Positions 52,551 through 62,248 of a stretch of DNA of 64,000 nt are shown here, in pieces (the first letter of the stretch is position 1; each line of letters begins with the position of its first letter). Made by a program: the position numbers and the translations under genes. This stretch comes from Aquimarina rhabdastrellae. GTDB lineage: Bacteria; Bacteroidota; Bacteroidia; Flavobacteriales; Flavobacteriaceae. The notes beneath the pieces are model-generated. The model did not search any database, had not been told where the DNA came from, and worked only from the letters and a program-made list of their open reading frames with translations. Where the stretch lies: positions 186,001 through 250,000 of the forward strand of contig CANDNT010000002.1 in NCBI GenBank assembly GCA_947387485.1, written 5' to 3'.

Positions 52551-53774
52551 TTATTCTTCACTTCCTTCTTCATACATAATTTCTGGATATAAGAAATTAT
52601 TATAAGGAAAACGTGTTACATGTATATCTCTAACTTCTTTGTATACTCTATTTCTAAAGGTATCCATGTTTTCTTTTTTGGTAGCCGAAATAAATAAGGC
52701 ACTATCCCCTATTCTATTCATCCATGTTTGCTTCCATTCTTCTAGCGTATAATGTGCTTTGGTACGTTCTGTCACCAGATCATCTTCGGCTATTTCTTCG
52801 TGTTTATAAGCATCTATCTTATTAAACACCATAATAGTTCGTTTATCTGTACTATCAATCTCTTTCAAGATATTATTTACAGAGGCAATATGATCTTCAA
52901 ACTGTGGATGGGAGATGTCAACTACATGTAATAATAAATCTGCTTCTCTCACCTCATCAAGAGTACTTTTAAAACTTTCTACTAACTGTGTAGGTAACTT
53001 ACGAATAAACCCTACAGTATCACTCAATAAAAATGGTAAGTTACCTATTACTACTTTACGTACTGTAGTATCTAGTGTGGCAAATAATTTATTCTCTGCA
53101 AATACTTCACTTTTTGCGATTACATTCATTAATGTTGATTTACCTACATTAGTATACCCCACTAATGCCACTCTCACTAATTTACCACGATTACCTCGCT
53201 GCGTAGCCATTTGCTTATCTATCGTTAATAGCTTTTTCTTTAATAATGCTATACGATCTCTTACTATACGTCTATCTGTCTCAATCTCTGTTTCTCCTGG
53301 TCCACGCATACCTATACCTCCTCGTTGACGTTCAAGGTGAGTCCACATTCCTGTTAATCTAGGTAGTAAATATTGATATTGAGCTAATTCAACTTGTGTA
53401 CGTGCATAACTTGTTTGTGCTCTTTGAGCAAAAATATCTAGAATCAAATTTGTTCTATCTATGATTTTTGCTTTAAGTATCTTTTCTATATTACGTTGTT
53501 GTGCAGGACTCAATTCATCATCAAAAACTACTGTACCTATATCGTGTTGCTCTACATAAGCTTGAACCTCTTCCATCTTACCCGTTCCTATAAACGTCTT
53601 TGAATTGGGCATGTCCATCTTTTGTGTAAAACGCTTTACAACCTCTCCTCCTGCTGTATATGTAAGAAATTCTAATTCGTCTAGAAACTCATTTAATTTT
53701 TCTTCATTCTGACTTCTAGTTATAATTCCTATTAATATGGCTTTTTCGTATGCTATCTCTTTTTTTTCTAACAT
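52551..53774 (-). CDS. hflX: GTPase HflX
   Basis: The 407-residue ribosome-associated GTPase has the HflX N-terminal domain (EFLTYTAGGEVVKRF, TFIGTGKMEEV, DDELSPAQQRNIEK) and a coiled linker with QRGGIGMRGPGETEIETDRR. The Obg-type G domain has P-loop VGYTNVGKSTLMN, SDTVGFIRKLPTQLVESF, and NKID. It rescues or splits stalled ribosomes under stress. It is a single gene, convergent with the DUF3078 gene. Confidence 0.95.
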   Translation of the reverse strand: MLEKKEIAYEKAILIGIITRSQNEEKLNEFLDELEFLTYTAGGEVVKRFTQKMDMPNSKTFIGTGKMEEVQAYVEQHDIGTVVFDDELSPAQQRNIEKILKAKIIDRTNLILDIFAQRAQTSYARTQVELAQYQYLLPRLTGMWTHLERQRGGIGMRGPGETEIETDRRIVRDRIALLKKKLLTIDKQMATQRGNRGKLVRVALVGYTNVGKSTLMNVIAKSEVFAENKLFATLDTTVRKVVIGNLPFLLSDTVGFIRKLPTQLVESFKSTLDEVREADLLLHVVDISHPQFEDHIASVNNILKEIDSTDKRTIMVFNKIDAYKHEEIAEDDLVTERTKAHYTLEEWKQTWMNRIGDSALFISATKKENMDTFRNRVYKEVRDIHVTRFPYNNFLYPEIMYEEGSEE

Positions 53775-53916
53775 AAACTTCTATATCGTTTTTTCCTCCT
53801 TCAATAGTATAAAGGGAGTACTCACAACCATCTTGTGAGTACAATTAATCTACAAAGGTACAACATTGTATGCTTATGAATTCGTACTTTGCACATTCAT
53901 TATTTATTTTTTGTAT

Positions 53917-54891
53917 ATGTCACATTCTATTTACAGAACAAAAAAAATCACAAATCTATTTACTGTTGCTTTTTATAATCTAGAGAATCTTTTTGATATC
54001 CATAATGATCCTAAAATAAGAGATACTGATTTTCTTCCCAACTCTGAAAAAAACTGGCATATCAAACGCTATGAAAAAAAAATCTTCAAATTAGGAACTA
54101 CTATTTCTAATATAGGTTTTGCTAGATCAGGTAAGTCTCCTGTTCTTGTTGGTGTAGCCGAAATTGAAAATAGACAAGTTCTCGAAGATCTTATACATTC
54201 TAAACATCTTAAAAATAAGAGTTACGATATTGTTCATTATGACTCTCCAGATGAACGCGGTATCGATGTAGCTCTACTATATCAAAAGAATCATTTTACA
54301 GTATTACACTCAGAAAGTATACCTGTTTATATTACAGAACCTAATGGCGAAAGGGACTATACTCGTGATATTTTATGGGTTGAAGGTATGATGCATAATG
54401 AGAAAATGCATATTCTAGTCAATCATTGGCCTTCTCGTAGAGATGATGCTCGTGCCTCTGAGTACAAACGTATTATTGCTGCTGAAAGAAATAGAGAACT
54501 GATTACTCAAATACTTGAAGAAGATCCTCATGCAAAAATTATCATCATGGGTGATTTTAATGATGATCCTAGTAATACTAGTATTAAAAAGCATTTAATA
54601 GGTCCTGAATTATTTAATCCTATGGAACGTTTACATACGAGACATCAGGGTAGTTTGAGCTATAGAGATAGATGGAATTTATTTGATCAAATAATTTTTA
54701 GTCACAACTTTCATCAATATAAAAAAGATACACACACCTTTTCTGATGCAAAGATCTTTGATAAAGATTTCTTAAGGCAACATAAAGGTCGTTACAAAGG
54801 AACTCCTTTTCGTACTTATGTAGGTAAAAAATATCACGGTGGTTATAGTGATCATTTTCCAGTATTTGTACAACTAAAACTTAATTCATAA
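53917..54891 (+). CDS. Endonuclease/exonuclease/phosphatase family protein (no signal peptide)
   Basis: The 324-residue EEP-fold enzyme has the family motifs VAFYNLENLFD, VGVAEIENRQVLE (catalytic Glu), NHWPSRRDDARASE, IIMGDFNDDPSN (metal Asp/Asn) and GGYSDHFPVFV (Asp-His). It hydrolyses phosphodiester bonds in nucleic acids or related substrates. The ORF could extend to a TTG at 53866, giving a hydrophobic N-terminus. A TACTTTG promoter-like sequence in that extension favours the ATG at 53917, which leaves a cytoplasmic protein. It is a close paralogue of the secreted enzyme at 62249, and the cellular location rests on this start choice. Confidence 0.85.
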   Translation: MSHSIYRTKKITNLFTVAFYNLENLFDIHNDPKIRDTDFLPNSEKNWHIKRYEKKIFKLGTTISNIGFARSGKSPVLVGVAEIENRQVLEDLIHSKHLKNKSYDIVHYDSPDERGIDVALLYQKNHFTVLHSESIPVYITEPNGERDYTRDILWVEGMMHNEKMHILVNHWPSRRDDARASEYKRIIAAERNRELITQILEEDPHAKIIIMGDFNDDPSNTSIKKHLIGPELFNPMERLHTRHQGSLSYRDRWNLFDQIIFSHNFHQYKKDTHTFSDAKIFDKDFLRQHKGRYKGTPFRTYVGKKYHGGYSDHFPVFVQLKLNS

Positions 54892-54921
54892 AAAAAGAGA
54901 CTCTTGAAGAGTCTCTTTTTT
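54891..54921 (+). terminator. Terminator after the EEP gene
   Basis: The 9-bp stem AGAGACTCT (54896-54904) pairs with 54908-54916 and is followed by seven or more T's. It starts at the stop codon. Confidence 0.85.
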
Positions 54922-54996
54922 TATGATAAATATTATTACGTCTTGAAATAGCATTACAAAATGTGTAATACTTATTTAGGACTAGTCATATTATCT

Positions 54997-55719
54997 CTAT
55001 TTTTTGAATTCTTTTTTCAATTCTGCTATAGTATATACATGACTAGCTATCATCTGAAAATTAATCACAGCAGCTTCATAAGCATCCATATTAGGTAAGA
55101 TTGCTCCTGCAGTAGCATCTTTTACCACAGCAACTCTAAATCCTTGCTCTACTAACTCTCTCATATGTGATTCTGTACATAAGTTTGCAGACATTCCTGC
55201 AAGAATTACATTATTAATTCCTCTTTTTCTTAATTGTAATACTAGATCATTTGTATCTGGTCCATATACTTTATGTGGACTTGTAATAACTATATTATCT
55301 CCTTTAAGGTACTTTTTGTAACGATCTAACCAATCTGCTCCAGATCCTTCAAAACCATCTACAGATAATGACCCTTTTCGATCAAACATATTAATTTTAT
55401 GCATTAATGCTTCTAAAGAACCTTCTATTTCCCATTTGTGATCATGAGGGAAATAATAATGAGGAGAAACAAATGTTAGCATATCATTCTTCTTTGCTAA
55501 TTTAAATAAGGTCTCGAGATTTTCTACTGTATTATTCTTTGTTACACTTTCTCCTACTACTCCCCAAGCTACTCCTTCTGGGCTTAAAAAATCATTCTGT
55601 GGATCAGTTATAACAATTGCTGTATGTTCGTCTATAGTAAACCCTGGATCTGGTAATTGCGCAAAAGCACTGTTTGTTAAAGAAATGATTGCTCCTAATG
55701 CTAAAAAAATCTTTTTCAT
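54997..55719 (-). CDS. Exported isochorismatase-like cysteine hydrolase
   Basis: The 240-residue protein has a cleavable signal peptide (about 1-20, SLTNSAFA) and an isochorismatase-fold hydrolase domain. The visible catalytic residues are Asp39 (IVITDPQNDFL) and Cys181 (GMSANLCTESHMREL); the usual Lys lies in the HKVYGP/TSPHKV region. Members cleave isochorismate, nicotinamide and other amides or ethers. A periplasmic location is unusual for the family. The AraC gene lies just upstream on the same strand (94 bp), so it may control this enzyme. The substrate is unknown. Confidence 0.88.
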   Translation of the reverse strand: MKKIFLALGAIISLTNSAFAQLPDPGFTIDEHTAIVITDPQNDFLSPEGVAWGVVGESVTKNNTVENLETLFKLAKKNDMLTFVSPHYYFPHDHKWEIEGSLEALMHKINMFDRKGSLSVDGFEGSGADWLDRYKKYLKGDNIVITSPHKVYGPDTNDLVLQLRKRGINNVILAGMSANLCTESHMRELVEQGFRVAVVKDATAGAILPNMDAYEAAVINFQMIASHVYTIAELKKEFKK

Positions 55720-55813
55720 AATGTGTTACTTTAATTATTCAGGACAAAATTGCTGTAATAATCAAAGGCAATACATGGACAAAAGTTCTTTAGTATTGGA
55801 TTATTTTCCTCTT

Positions 55814-56674
55814 TTAAGAAGATTTGTATTCTGATTTAAAATTTAAAGGTGATTTACCTACAGCTTTAGTAAAAAATCTAGAGAAATACGCTGGGTCTTC
55901 ATACCCTAAATCATATGCTATTTCTTTAATATTTTTGTCTGTATATATTAATGCTCTTTTGGATTCTAGAATAATCCTCTCTTTGATAATTGTACTCGGA
56001 CTCGATGTTCCTATACGTTGAAGATGTTTTGTCAAAGATTTTGAAGTAATCCCCAATCGTTCTGCATAGGCAGAAACACTATGCATTTTCTTATAGTTTT
56101 GTTCTACTAATACACTAAAGTTTTTAAACACCAAAGATTCTTCCTCATCTAGTAGCATTGTGCCCTCTTTTTTTGCTCTTACAGAGAGAATAATAAACTG
56201 CTTTAAAAAAGACTGTAATAAATCATATTGAGCTGTATCTGGATGTTCAAATTCATCTATAATATTCTCTAATACTCTTCTCAATTGATTAGATACTCTT
56301 TGTTGTGGTTTTACAAACGGTGTTTCATATGTATTATTAAATAAAATACCATTACATGATATTTCTTTATCATGAGTTGCTATACAATAAAAGTCTGGTA
56401 TAAAACTTAATCTACATGCTTCTTTTATAGCCTCAGATGTAATAGAAAATACTTGTCCTGGTGTCAAAAAAAACAATACTTCTCCTTCAAAACTGTATGT
56501 TTTAAAATCAATAGTATAGGTTCCTCTTCCCTCTTTGATCCAATAAATTTTGAATGCATCAACTTGTTCTGGTGCATTGATTATACACGCTTCATCAAAA
56601 CTAACCAAGCTCAAACTAAAGGTAGCCTGATCTTGTTCTTTAAAATGATATGTTTTAATCAATTCTAGAGACAT
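55814..56674 (-). CDS. AraC-family transcriptional regulator
   Basis: The 286-residue regulator has an N-terminal AraC-type cupin-like sensing domain (about 1-170, YWIKEGRGTYTIDF) and a C-terminal double helix-turn-helix (about 190-286: YAERLGITSKSLTKHLQRI, then IKEIAYDLGYEDPAYFSRFF). It binds DNA in response to a small effector. It lies 5 bp downstream of the AAA gene and just upstream of the isochorismatase gene, which is its likely target. Confidence 0.9.
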   Translation of the reverse strand: MSLELIKTYHFKEQDQATFSLSLVSFDEACIINAPEQVDAFKIYWIKEGRGTYTIDFKTYSFEGEVLFFLTPGQVFSITSEAIKEACRLSFIPDFYCIATHDKEISCNGILFNNTYETPFVKPQQRVSNQLRRVLENIIDEFEHPDTAQYDLLQSFLKQFIILSVRAKKEGTMLLDEEESLVFKNFSVLVEQNYKKMHSVSAYAERLGITSKSLTKHLQRIGTSSPSTIIKERIILESKRALIYTDKNIKEIAYDLGYEDPAYFSRFFTKAVGKSPLNFKSEYKSS

Positions 56675-56679
56675 AAAAT

Positions 56680-57378
56680 TTATTGTTCTATTTGTTTAAT
56701 GATTGCTTTTTTAACTTCCTTTTGAATGTAATTTTTTACCTCTGCAAAAGATAATTCATACTTTCTTTCAAAATGACGGTATTCTTTTGGATACCTTACT
56801 AAAAATTGATCATAGTATTGATCTAATAAAGTTCTAGATGGCGCTTTAAATTCTAATTGTGCTTCAAATCTACGTAATATAGCCTCGTCTATACTTGTTC
56901 TAAGATTGGTTGCTGCTATAAATATCACTTCTATAGGTAGATAATCTAATTGTTGTAAAAGTACATTTACAACACGTTTCATTTCTCCACTATCACTCTC
57001 TTCTGCTGTTCTTAATTTTCCTAAAGCATCAAATTCATCAAAAAATAATACCGCATTTTCTATACTTGCTTTTTTAAATATATCTGCTATATTTTTTGCA
57101 GTTTCTCCCAGTTTTGAAGAAATAATAGTAGCTAGATTAACTATAATAATCTTTTTATCTAGATAACTTGCAATAGCTCTTGCCGTCATCGTTTTACCAC
57201 AACCTGTTTTACCGTATAACAGTAGTTTATGGTGTACTGGTAAATCATATTTTCTTAACGCTTCTAGATGTTTGTACTCTTGTAAAATTTCTTGAATTTG
57301 AACTTTCAAGAAATCGTCATACATAATTTCATCTATGGCTATCTTTTCTTTATGAGTGATATATAAATTACTACGCAT
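56680..57378 (-). CDS. Single-domain AAA+ ATPase
   Basis: The 232-residue protein is a bare AAA+ module: Walker A GKTGCGKTMTAR (56-67), Walker B VLFFDEFDALGK, sensor 1 ATNLR, and Arg fingers in ILRRFEAQLEF. There is a C-terminal helical part but no extra domains. Such small AAA ATPases act as ATP-driven remodelling partners for neighbours. It is 12 bp downstream of the small membrane protein and 5 bp upstream of the AraC gene; the target is unknown. Confidence 0.87.
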   Translation of the reverse strand: MRSNLYITHKEKIAIDEIMYDDFLKVQIQEILQEYKHLEALRKYDLPVHHKLLLYGKTGCGKTMTARAIASYLDKKIIIVNLATIISSKLGETAKNIADIFKKASIENAVLFFDEFDALGKLRTAEESDSGEMKRVVNVLLQQLDYLPIEVIFIAATNLRTSIDEAILRRFEAQLEFKAPSRTLLDQYYDQFLVRYPKEYRHFERKYELSFAEVKNYIQKEVKKAIIKQIEQ

Positions 57379-57390
57379 TCTTCTTTTCTT

Positions 57391-57702
57391 TTACATCCAT
57401 AAACAATCTTGATAATCTGTAAACATATGAAATAGCAAACCTACACCTATGATTCTCATTCTAGGAATAAACAAAAATATGACATATACTCCTATTGCTA
57501 CATAGCTATGTAATGGATGAAATCCCACACTACATCTATTGGCATCAAATATAGGATCTGCTAATAAGTGATCTAGATCGACAAGCATAGTAGCTATCAT
57601 TATTAACCATGCTTTTTTCCATTGTTTCCTAAAAAAAATATAGGATAATAATCCTGGAAACAAAAAATGTAAACTATAATGAAGTATAGGTTGTATGATC
57701 AT
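57391..57702 (-). CDS. Small membrane protein, DUF6122-like
   Basis: The 103-residue protein has three or four hydrophobic segments. Conserved polar residues lie in ATMLVDLDHLLADPIFD, FHPLHSY and LLFHMFTDYQDCLWM, giving His and Asp at membrane edges, like small metal-dependent hydrolase-like membrane proteins of the DUF6122 family. The name is from memory. It is the first gene of an operon with the AAA ATPase and AraC genes. The function is unknown. Confidence 0.6.
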   Translation of the reverse strand: MIIQPILHYSLHFLFPGLLSYIFFRKQWKKAWLIMIATMLVDLDHLLADPIFDANRCSVGFHPLHSYVAIGVYVIFLFIPRMRIIGVGLLFHMFTDYQDCLWM

Positions 57703-57733
57703 TACTCTATTTTAACTGCAATATTATAAAAAA

Positions 57734-57763
57734 ACAAAACCCTCTCAGGTATCTGAGAGGGTT
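57734..57763 (-). terminator. Terminator after the DUF5689 gene
   Basis: The 11-bp GC-rich stem AACCCTCTCAG (57738-57748) pairs with 57753-57763; read leftwards it is followed by a T-rich tract. Confidence 0.85.
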
Positions 57764-57785
57764 CTTTATAGTAAAAAACTAATTC

Positions 57786-59207
57786 TTAGTTTGCATCTAT
57801 ACTGATTTCATCTAACTCATATGTTCCATCTAATGCACTATCTCCACTTCCTGTATATTTGAAAGCGATGTAAATAGTACCTGTTTCACATGATAAATCA
57901 ACATTTCCTGACTCGATCCAATCTCCAAAATCATCAGAATCTTGAACAATAGTAGCGTCAACTAAAACTCCCCAGTTTGCAGCAGTAATGTTAGCTTCTG
58001 TACCATCCCAATCTCTAGAGAATAATACTTGCATTTCACTACCATCAGCAAAACTATTAGAAGTCTGGAATCTTAACGTTTCTCCTTCTTGAGCATCTAA
58101 ATCAATTTGTGGAGAAATTAACCAAGCTACAGTACTAGCATCTCCAGATCTGAAAGATCCTACTCTAGCAGATACTCCTAAAGAAGCGTTACCACCAGAA
58201 GCAGTATAAGCTTCCCAAGTTTCTGTACCAGCTTCGATATAGTTAGTCCATCCATTTCCAGAAATAGGTGCATTTAAAGTTTGAGATTCAAAGTCATCTG
58301 CAAAGATATTTGTAGCTCCAATTGTAGTAGCTAATCCACAAGAAATTTCATCTGGATCACAACGCTCACCACCTAAATCAACACCGTTTAAGTTATTAAC
58401 AATTACAGTATAAAATTCATCTCTAAAATCTCTTGTCAAAATACCACTTACATTTCCAGCTCCTGTTGCTAATGGAACAGATTTAAAATCTGAAAAAGTA
58501 CTTGTGCTTAGAACTACTGATTGTCCAGTCTCACAACTCATTAATGGTCTTTCACCATCAAAACTATCTGAAGCCTCTCCTGCATATGTAATAGTATCAT
58601 CTCCTAAAGCGATATCCTTAGGGAATTGTACATTTGTTAACTGGATATATGTGTTTTCTAACTCATCAGAAAAATCTGCGATAGCAACCTCTTTTGCTAC
58701 GATAGTAGCTACTTCTGATCTTCTGTAGATATAATCTGTTAATTGTGCTTCTTGTAATTGACCTACACTACTTCCATTAGCAAAACCTAAAGATACAACT
58801 CCGTTACCTTCTCCAGCGCTTAATCCATCTAATAAGATTGCTACTTTTCTACCAAACTCGTAAGTGTTGTATAAAGAAGAAACATTGATACTAACACGTA
58901 TTCCAGCTGTTGGATTTTCTGCTGCATCTTGAATAATTAATTCTTCAAAGAAGTTCCCGCTCTCATCACTAGATACTACATATCCTTCAATATATAAATT
59001 AGTATTTTCAAAAGTTGTAAAACCATCTTGTGCTACAGCATCTTTAATAGCATCAATATCAGTTTTAATTAATCCTGCCGGAAGTTCTCTTCCATCTTGA
59101 TTTTGAACTACAGCTGGTGTAGAAAAATCGTCATCCTGCACACAAGAGGTCACCCCTAATGTCATTAATGCAGAAAGTAAAAATATATTAAGTTTATTCG
59201 TTTTCAT
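57786..59207 (-). CDS. DUF5689 lipoprotein with C-terminal choice-of-anchor J-like domain
   Basis: The 473-residue lipoprotein (VTSCVQDDD, Cys22) carries a DUF5689 domain (about 45-275: YIEGYVVSSDESGNFFEELI, GRKVAILLDGLSAGEG, GILTRDFRDEFYTVIV), an OB-like fold. It then has a jelly-roll domain of the choice-of-anchor-J type (about 300-473: DDFESQTLNAPISGNGWTNY, AWLISPQIDLDA, YIAFKYTGSGDSALDGTYE). It should sit on the outer surface as the lipoprotein partner of the TonB receptor encoded 36 bp upstream. Similar proteins are often encoded beside EEP nucleases, as here. The ligand is unknown. Confidence 0.85.
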   Translation of the reverse strand: MKTNKLNIFLLSALMTLGVTSCVQDDDFSTPAVVQNQDGRELPAGLIKTDIDAIKDAVAQDGFTTFENTNLYIEGYVVSSDESGNFFEELIIQDAAENPTAGIRVSINVSSLYNTYEFGRKVAILLDGLSAGEGNGVVSLGFANGSSVGQLQEAQLTDYIYRRSEVATIVAKEVAIADFSDELENTYIQLTNVQFPKDIALGDDTITYAGEASDSFDGERPLMSCETGQSVVLSTSTFSDFKSVPLATGAGNVSGILTRDFRDEFYTVIVNNLNGVDLGGERCDPDEISCGLATTIGATNIFADDFESQTLNAPISGNGWTNYIEAGTETWEAYTASGGNASLGVSARVGSFRSGDASTVAWLISPQIDLDAQEGETLRFQTSNSFADGSEMQVLFSRDWDGTEANITAANWGVLVDATIVQDSDDFGDWIESGNVDLSCETGTIYIAFKYTGSGDSALDGTYELDEISIDAN

Positions 59208-59243
59208 ACTGAAAATTTTATATTGTTTTTCCTCTTTTTGTTC

Positions 59244-62120
59244 TTAAAATCTTAAAGATAAATTTACGAAGTAATTTGTTCCTTGTCCAAAGAAATATCT
59301 AGGTCCAAATAATGGTGTATCTCTTTGACTCTCTTCTAAAGCATTTCTATAATCAGAATTTCTTGATTGCTCAAAACCTCCTGTAATATATCTTTCGTTA
59401 AAGATATTATTGATTCCCGCAAATACTCCAACAAAATAGTCTCCTATTTTCCATGACTTACCTCCTACTGCATTTACTAAAGTATACGCATCAAATTGCT
59501 CTTGACGTAATAATTCTCTAGCTACAGCTGGATCATAATCTGTATAAGGTAACTGATCTGGATCATCTAAGTTAAGAGGAAACGCCTCAGATCTTGTTAA
59601 AGGACTAATGTCTAAATATGTATTAGAAAAATGGTTTGCTGTTACTCCTACCCACCAGAAGTTAGGATCACGATATTCAAACCCTACTTGATAAGCTCTT
59701 TCTGGTCCTGACGCTACGTGATAATCTTTTAAGTTTGATTTTAATCCTCCTGGAAAAATAAAGTTGGCATCATCAGATGTTACTTCGATATCAGGATTGT
59801 TTGTATAGGTATTTTGTCCTACTGCTGCTACAGCTTTTAATTTAATAGTAGGTGTTACTTGAGCTTCGATACCTAGCTCTCCTCCTATTCTACGCTCATC
59901 AACATTAGTTAATACTTCTTGTACAAAACTTCCTAAACCATTTGTAAAGAAGAATGATATATCTGTACCATCTGTAGATTCGTTATAATACCCTGTTAAC
60001 CTCGCTTTAACGATTGGAGATCTAAAAATATAACTTACATCTACATTTTTAATCTTTTCATTATCAGGATCTCTTAATGTTTCTATTTGATTTGTTAGTG
60101 GATTATAGAATTCTCCTACAGTAACATTATTTTCTCTTGCATTAGTAAATGCATTACGAATTGTAGGTGCTTTTGTATAATATGCTCCATTTACATCAAT
60201 CAAGTTACGACCATCAATTTTAAATGTAAATCCTGCTTTTGCTCCGTAATTTGTAAAATCTAATTTTCTACTCTTTCCTACAGAAGCATTTCCTAGATAA
60301 CGTCCGTTTTCATAAAGACCTGTACGTTGGTATGAAGTTTGAGAAACATTAGCTCCTACATAAAAATCAACAAGATTATATTTGAATTGTGCTTGTGCAA
60401 ATCCAGAAATTACTTCTGCATCGATTTCGTAATTATATCTAAAAGTATCACCTACTCCTACTATTCTATTAGGATTAGCCACATCATTTTGAGCTCTATC
60501 AATAGAGAAATTCTCATCTGCATCAGACGCAAATGCATTAACGTCTAAATATCCCGAACCTCCTAATAAATCTAATACTTTTGCAAAGTTCTTACTTTTT
60601 AAGTTAGTATAACTAGCCGAACCATTTAAAGAAATATGATCTGTTAATGTTGCATTTAAGATAGTATTTGCAGAGATTTGAGTATCATCTGTTCTATCTT
60701 CATATAAAATATAAGTAGAATTGTATCCTTGACCTGCATTATTTTGGTTAGCCAAATAAAGACTATTCCAATCTAATTGTCCATCATTTAAGAAGGCTTG
60801 TTCTGCTAAATAAGCATTGGCTAAATCTTCTGTGCTAGGATTAGCATCTTGTAAATAGAAACTTGGTAAATTTCTAAAGTAATCTGGTGATGGATTTGAT
60901 GCATCTCCAAATACAAAATCACCTGTACTTCCTAAAGTAGTTCCTCTACTTTCGATACGACTATTTCCTATTTTTCCTGTTTGATAAGCAATGTTTGTAT
61001 TCAAACTTACTTTATCAGACATTGTCCAATAATGATTTAACATTAATACTGGTTCTTCTATTTCACGGATTCTAGAGTTTCTCTTTTCACCATCTTGATA
61101 TCCCCAGTTAGGATTATATTTTCTTCCTTTTAAATCATAAACTTCTCTAGTAATTGCTGTAGATCTTCCTCTTCTATTAGGAGCATAAAAACTAGTTAAA
61201 TTAATACTGTGCTTGTCATTGATTTTCTTTTCGATAGCTGCAAAGAATGAGTTTGCATCATAAAAAGTGCCATCAATAAACCCTTCATCTCCAAATCTTC
61301 TAGAAGCTAAAAACGAATAAGCCCATCCATTTTGCATCATACCAGAACTATAGCTTCCCATAATTCTTCCTGTATAACTTCTATTTGCTACAGAATAAGA
61401 TACTCTTCCACCTTTACGGTATTGTGAAGCTCTCATTACTATATTAGTAGTTCCTGCTAATCCTCCAAAAGTATACTCATTAGGTGTTAATCCCATAGTA
61501 AACTCTCGGTTACGTTGTACATCATTTAATCCTCCCCAATTAGCCCATTGTGGACGACCATTTGATAATTTGTTCATTTCGATCCCATTGATCAAAACTT
61601 TACCATCTGCATTATCCAGACCTCTGGGTCTAAAAAAGGCTGCACTAAAATCAAAGGCAGCCGCATTGAGAAATACATCTCTCGAAGATTGTAATAAACC
61701 AGATATATTATCTGTCACTCCTTCTTCTTGATCAAGTTCGTTATCAGCAAGGCTGATAGTACCGATCTGCAATTGCTCTTGATTAACGTCGTATTGAAGA
61801 CTTACCACTTTAATGTCTAAAATACGTCCTTCGTTAATTGTAATTGGATAACGTTGCGTTACATAACCACTTTTTGAAATGGAAGCAACTTGTTCTCCTA
61901 AAGGAAGCTGTATAGCTTCAAAACTAAACTCTCCAAAAGCGTCTGTGAATGAGGATAAACTTGTTCCTTCTATCCTAATCATTACTCCCTGGAGACTCTC
62001 GTTTGTAATTGCATCAACAATTTTTCCTTTAAACCCTGTTTGTTGTGCGTGCATCACAAAAACCGAATTCAGAAAAATCAGTAAAAACATACTGATTTTT
62101 TTGGTGTACGATATTCTCAT
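59244..62120 (-). CDS. TonB-dependent receptor, partner of the DUF5689 lipoprotein
   Basis: The 958-residue outer-membrane transporter has a signal peptide (about 8-25, ending VMHAQQT) and a carboxypeptidase-like domain (about 28-110, GKIVDAITNESLQGVMIRI). A plug follows (about 125-240, DVFLNAAAFDFSAAFFRPRG), then a long barrel ending in the aromatic NYFVNLSLRF. It lies 36 bp upstream of the DUF5689 lipoprotein and is divergent from a secreted EEP nuclease with a 128-bp shared upstream region. The set looks like a surface uptake system, possibly for breakdown products of nucleic acid. Confidence 0.88.
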   Translation of the reverse strand: MRISYTKKISMFLLIFLNSVFVMHAQQTGFKGKIVDAITNESLQGVMIRIEGTSLSSFTDAFGEFSFEAIQLPLGEQVASISKSGYVTQRYPITINEGRILDIKVVSLQYDVNQEQLQIGTISLADNELDQEEGVTDNISGLLQSSRDVFLNAAAFDFSAAFFRPRGLDNADGKVLINGIEMNKLSNGRPQWANWGGLNDVQRNREFTMGLTPNEYTFGGLAGTTNIVMRASQYRKGGRVSYSVANRSYTGRIMGSYSSGMMQNGWAYSFLASRRFGDEGFIDGTFYDANSFFAAIEKKINDKHSINLTSFYAPNRRGRSTAITREVYDLKGRKYNPNWGYQDGEKRNSRIREIEEPVLMLNHYWTMSDKVSLNTNIAYQTGKIGNSRIESRGTTLGSTGDFVFGDASNPSPDYFRNLPSFYLQDANPSTEDLANAYLAEQAFLNDGQLDWNSLYLANQNNAGQGYNSTYILYEDRTDDTQISANTILNATLTDHISLNGSASYTNLKSKNFAKVLDLLGGSGYLDVNAFASDADENFSIDRAQNDVANPNRIVGVGDTFRYNYEIDAEVISGFAQAQFKYNLVDFYVGANVSQTSYQRTGLYENGRYLGNASVGKSRKLDFTNYGAKAGFTFKIDGRNLIDVNGAYYTKAPTIRNAFTNARENNVTVGEFYNPLTNQIETLRDPDNEKIKNVDVSYIFRSPIVKARLTGYYNESTDGTDISFFFTNGLGSFVQEVLTNVDERRIGGELGIEAQVTPTIKLKAVAAVGQNTYTNNPDIEVTSDDANFIFPGGLKSNLKDYHVASGPERAYQVGFEYRDPNFWWVGVTANHFSNTYLDISPLTRSEAFPLNLDDPDQLPYTDYDPAVARELLRQEQFDAYTLVNAVGGKSWKIGDYFVGVFAGINNIFNERYITGGFEQSRNSDYRNALEESQRDTPLFGPRYFFGQGTNYFVNLSLRF

Positions 62121-62161
62121 TAAATACTAATTTTAGTTAAGAAATTATAATTTCTGACGAG

Positions 62162-62169
62162 CAAAAGTA
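62162..62169 (-). promoter_or_regulatory. -7 element of the TonB receptor promoter
   Basis: TACTTTTG, read leftwards, matches TAnnTTTG. The perfect palindrome GAAATTATAATTTC (62139-62152) lies just downstream, in the 5' untranslated region, and might be an operator. Confidence 0.5.
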
Positions 62170-62248
62170 CATTTTTTAAATAGAAAAGCTAATTTTGGCG
62201 CAAAGTTTGGGTTAAACTTAGCGTTAATTTAATATTATTTACACTAAA

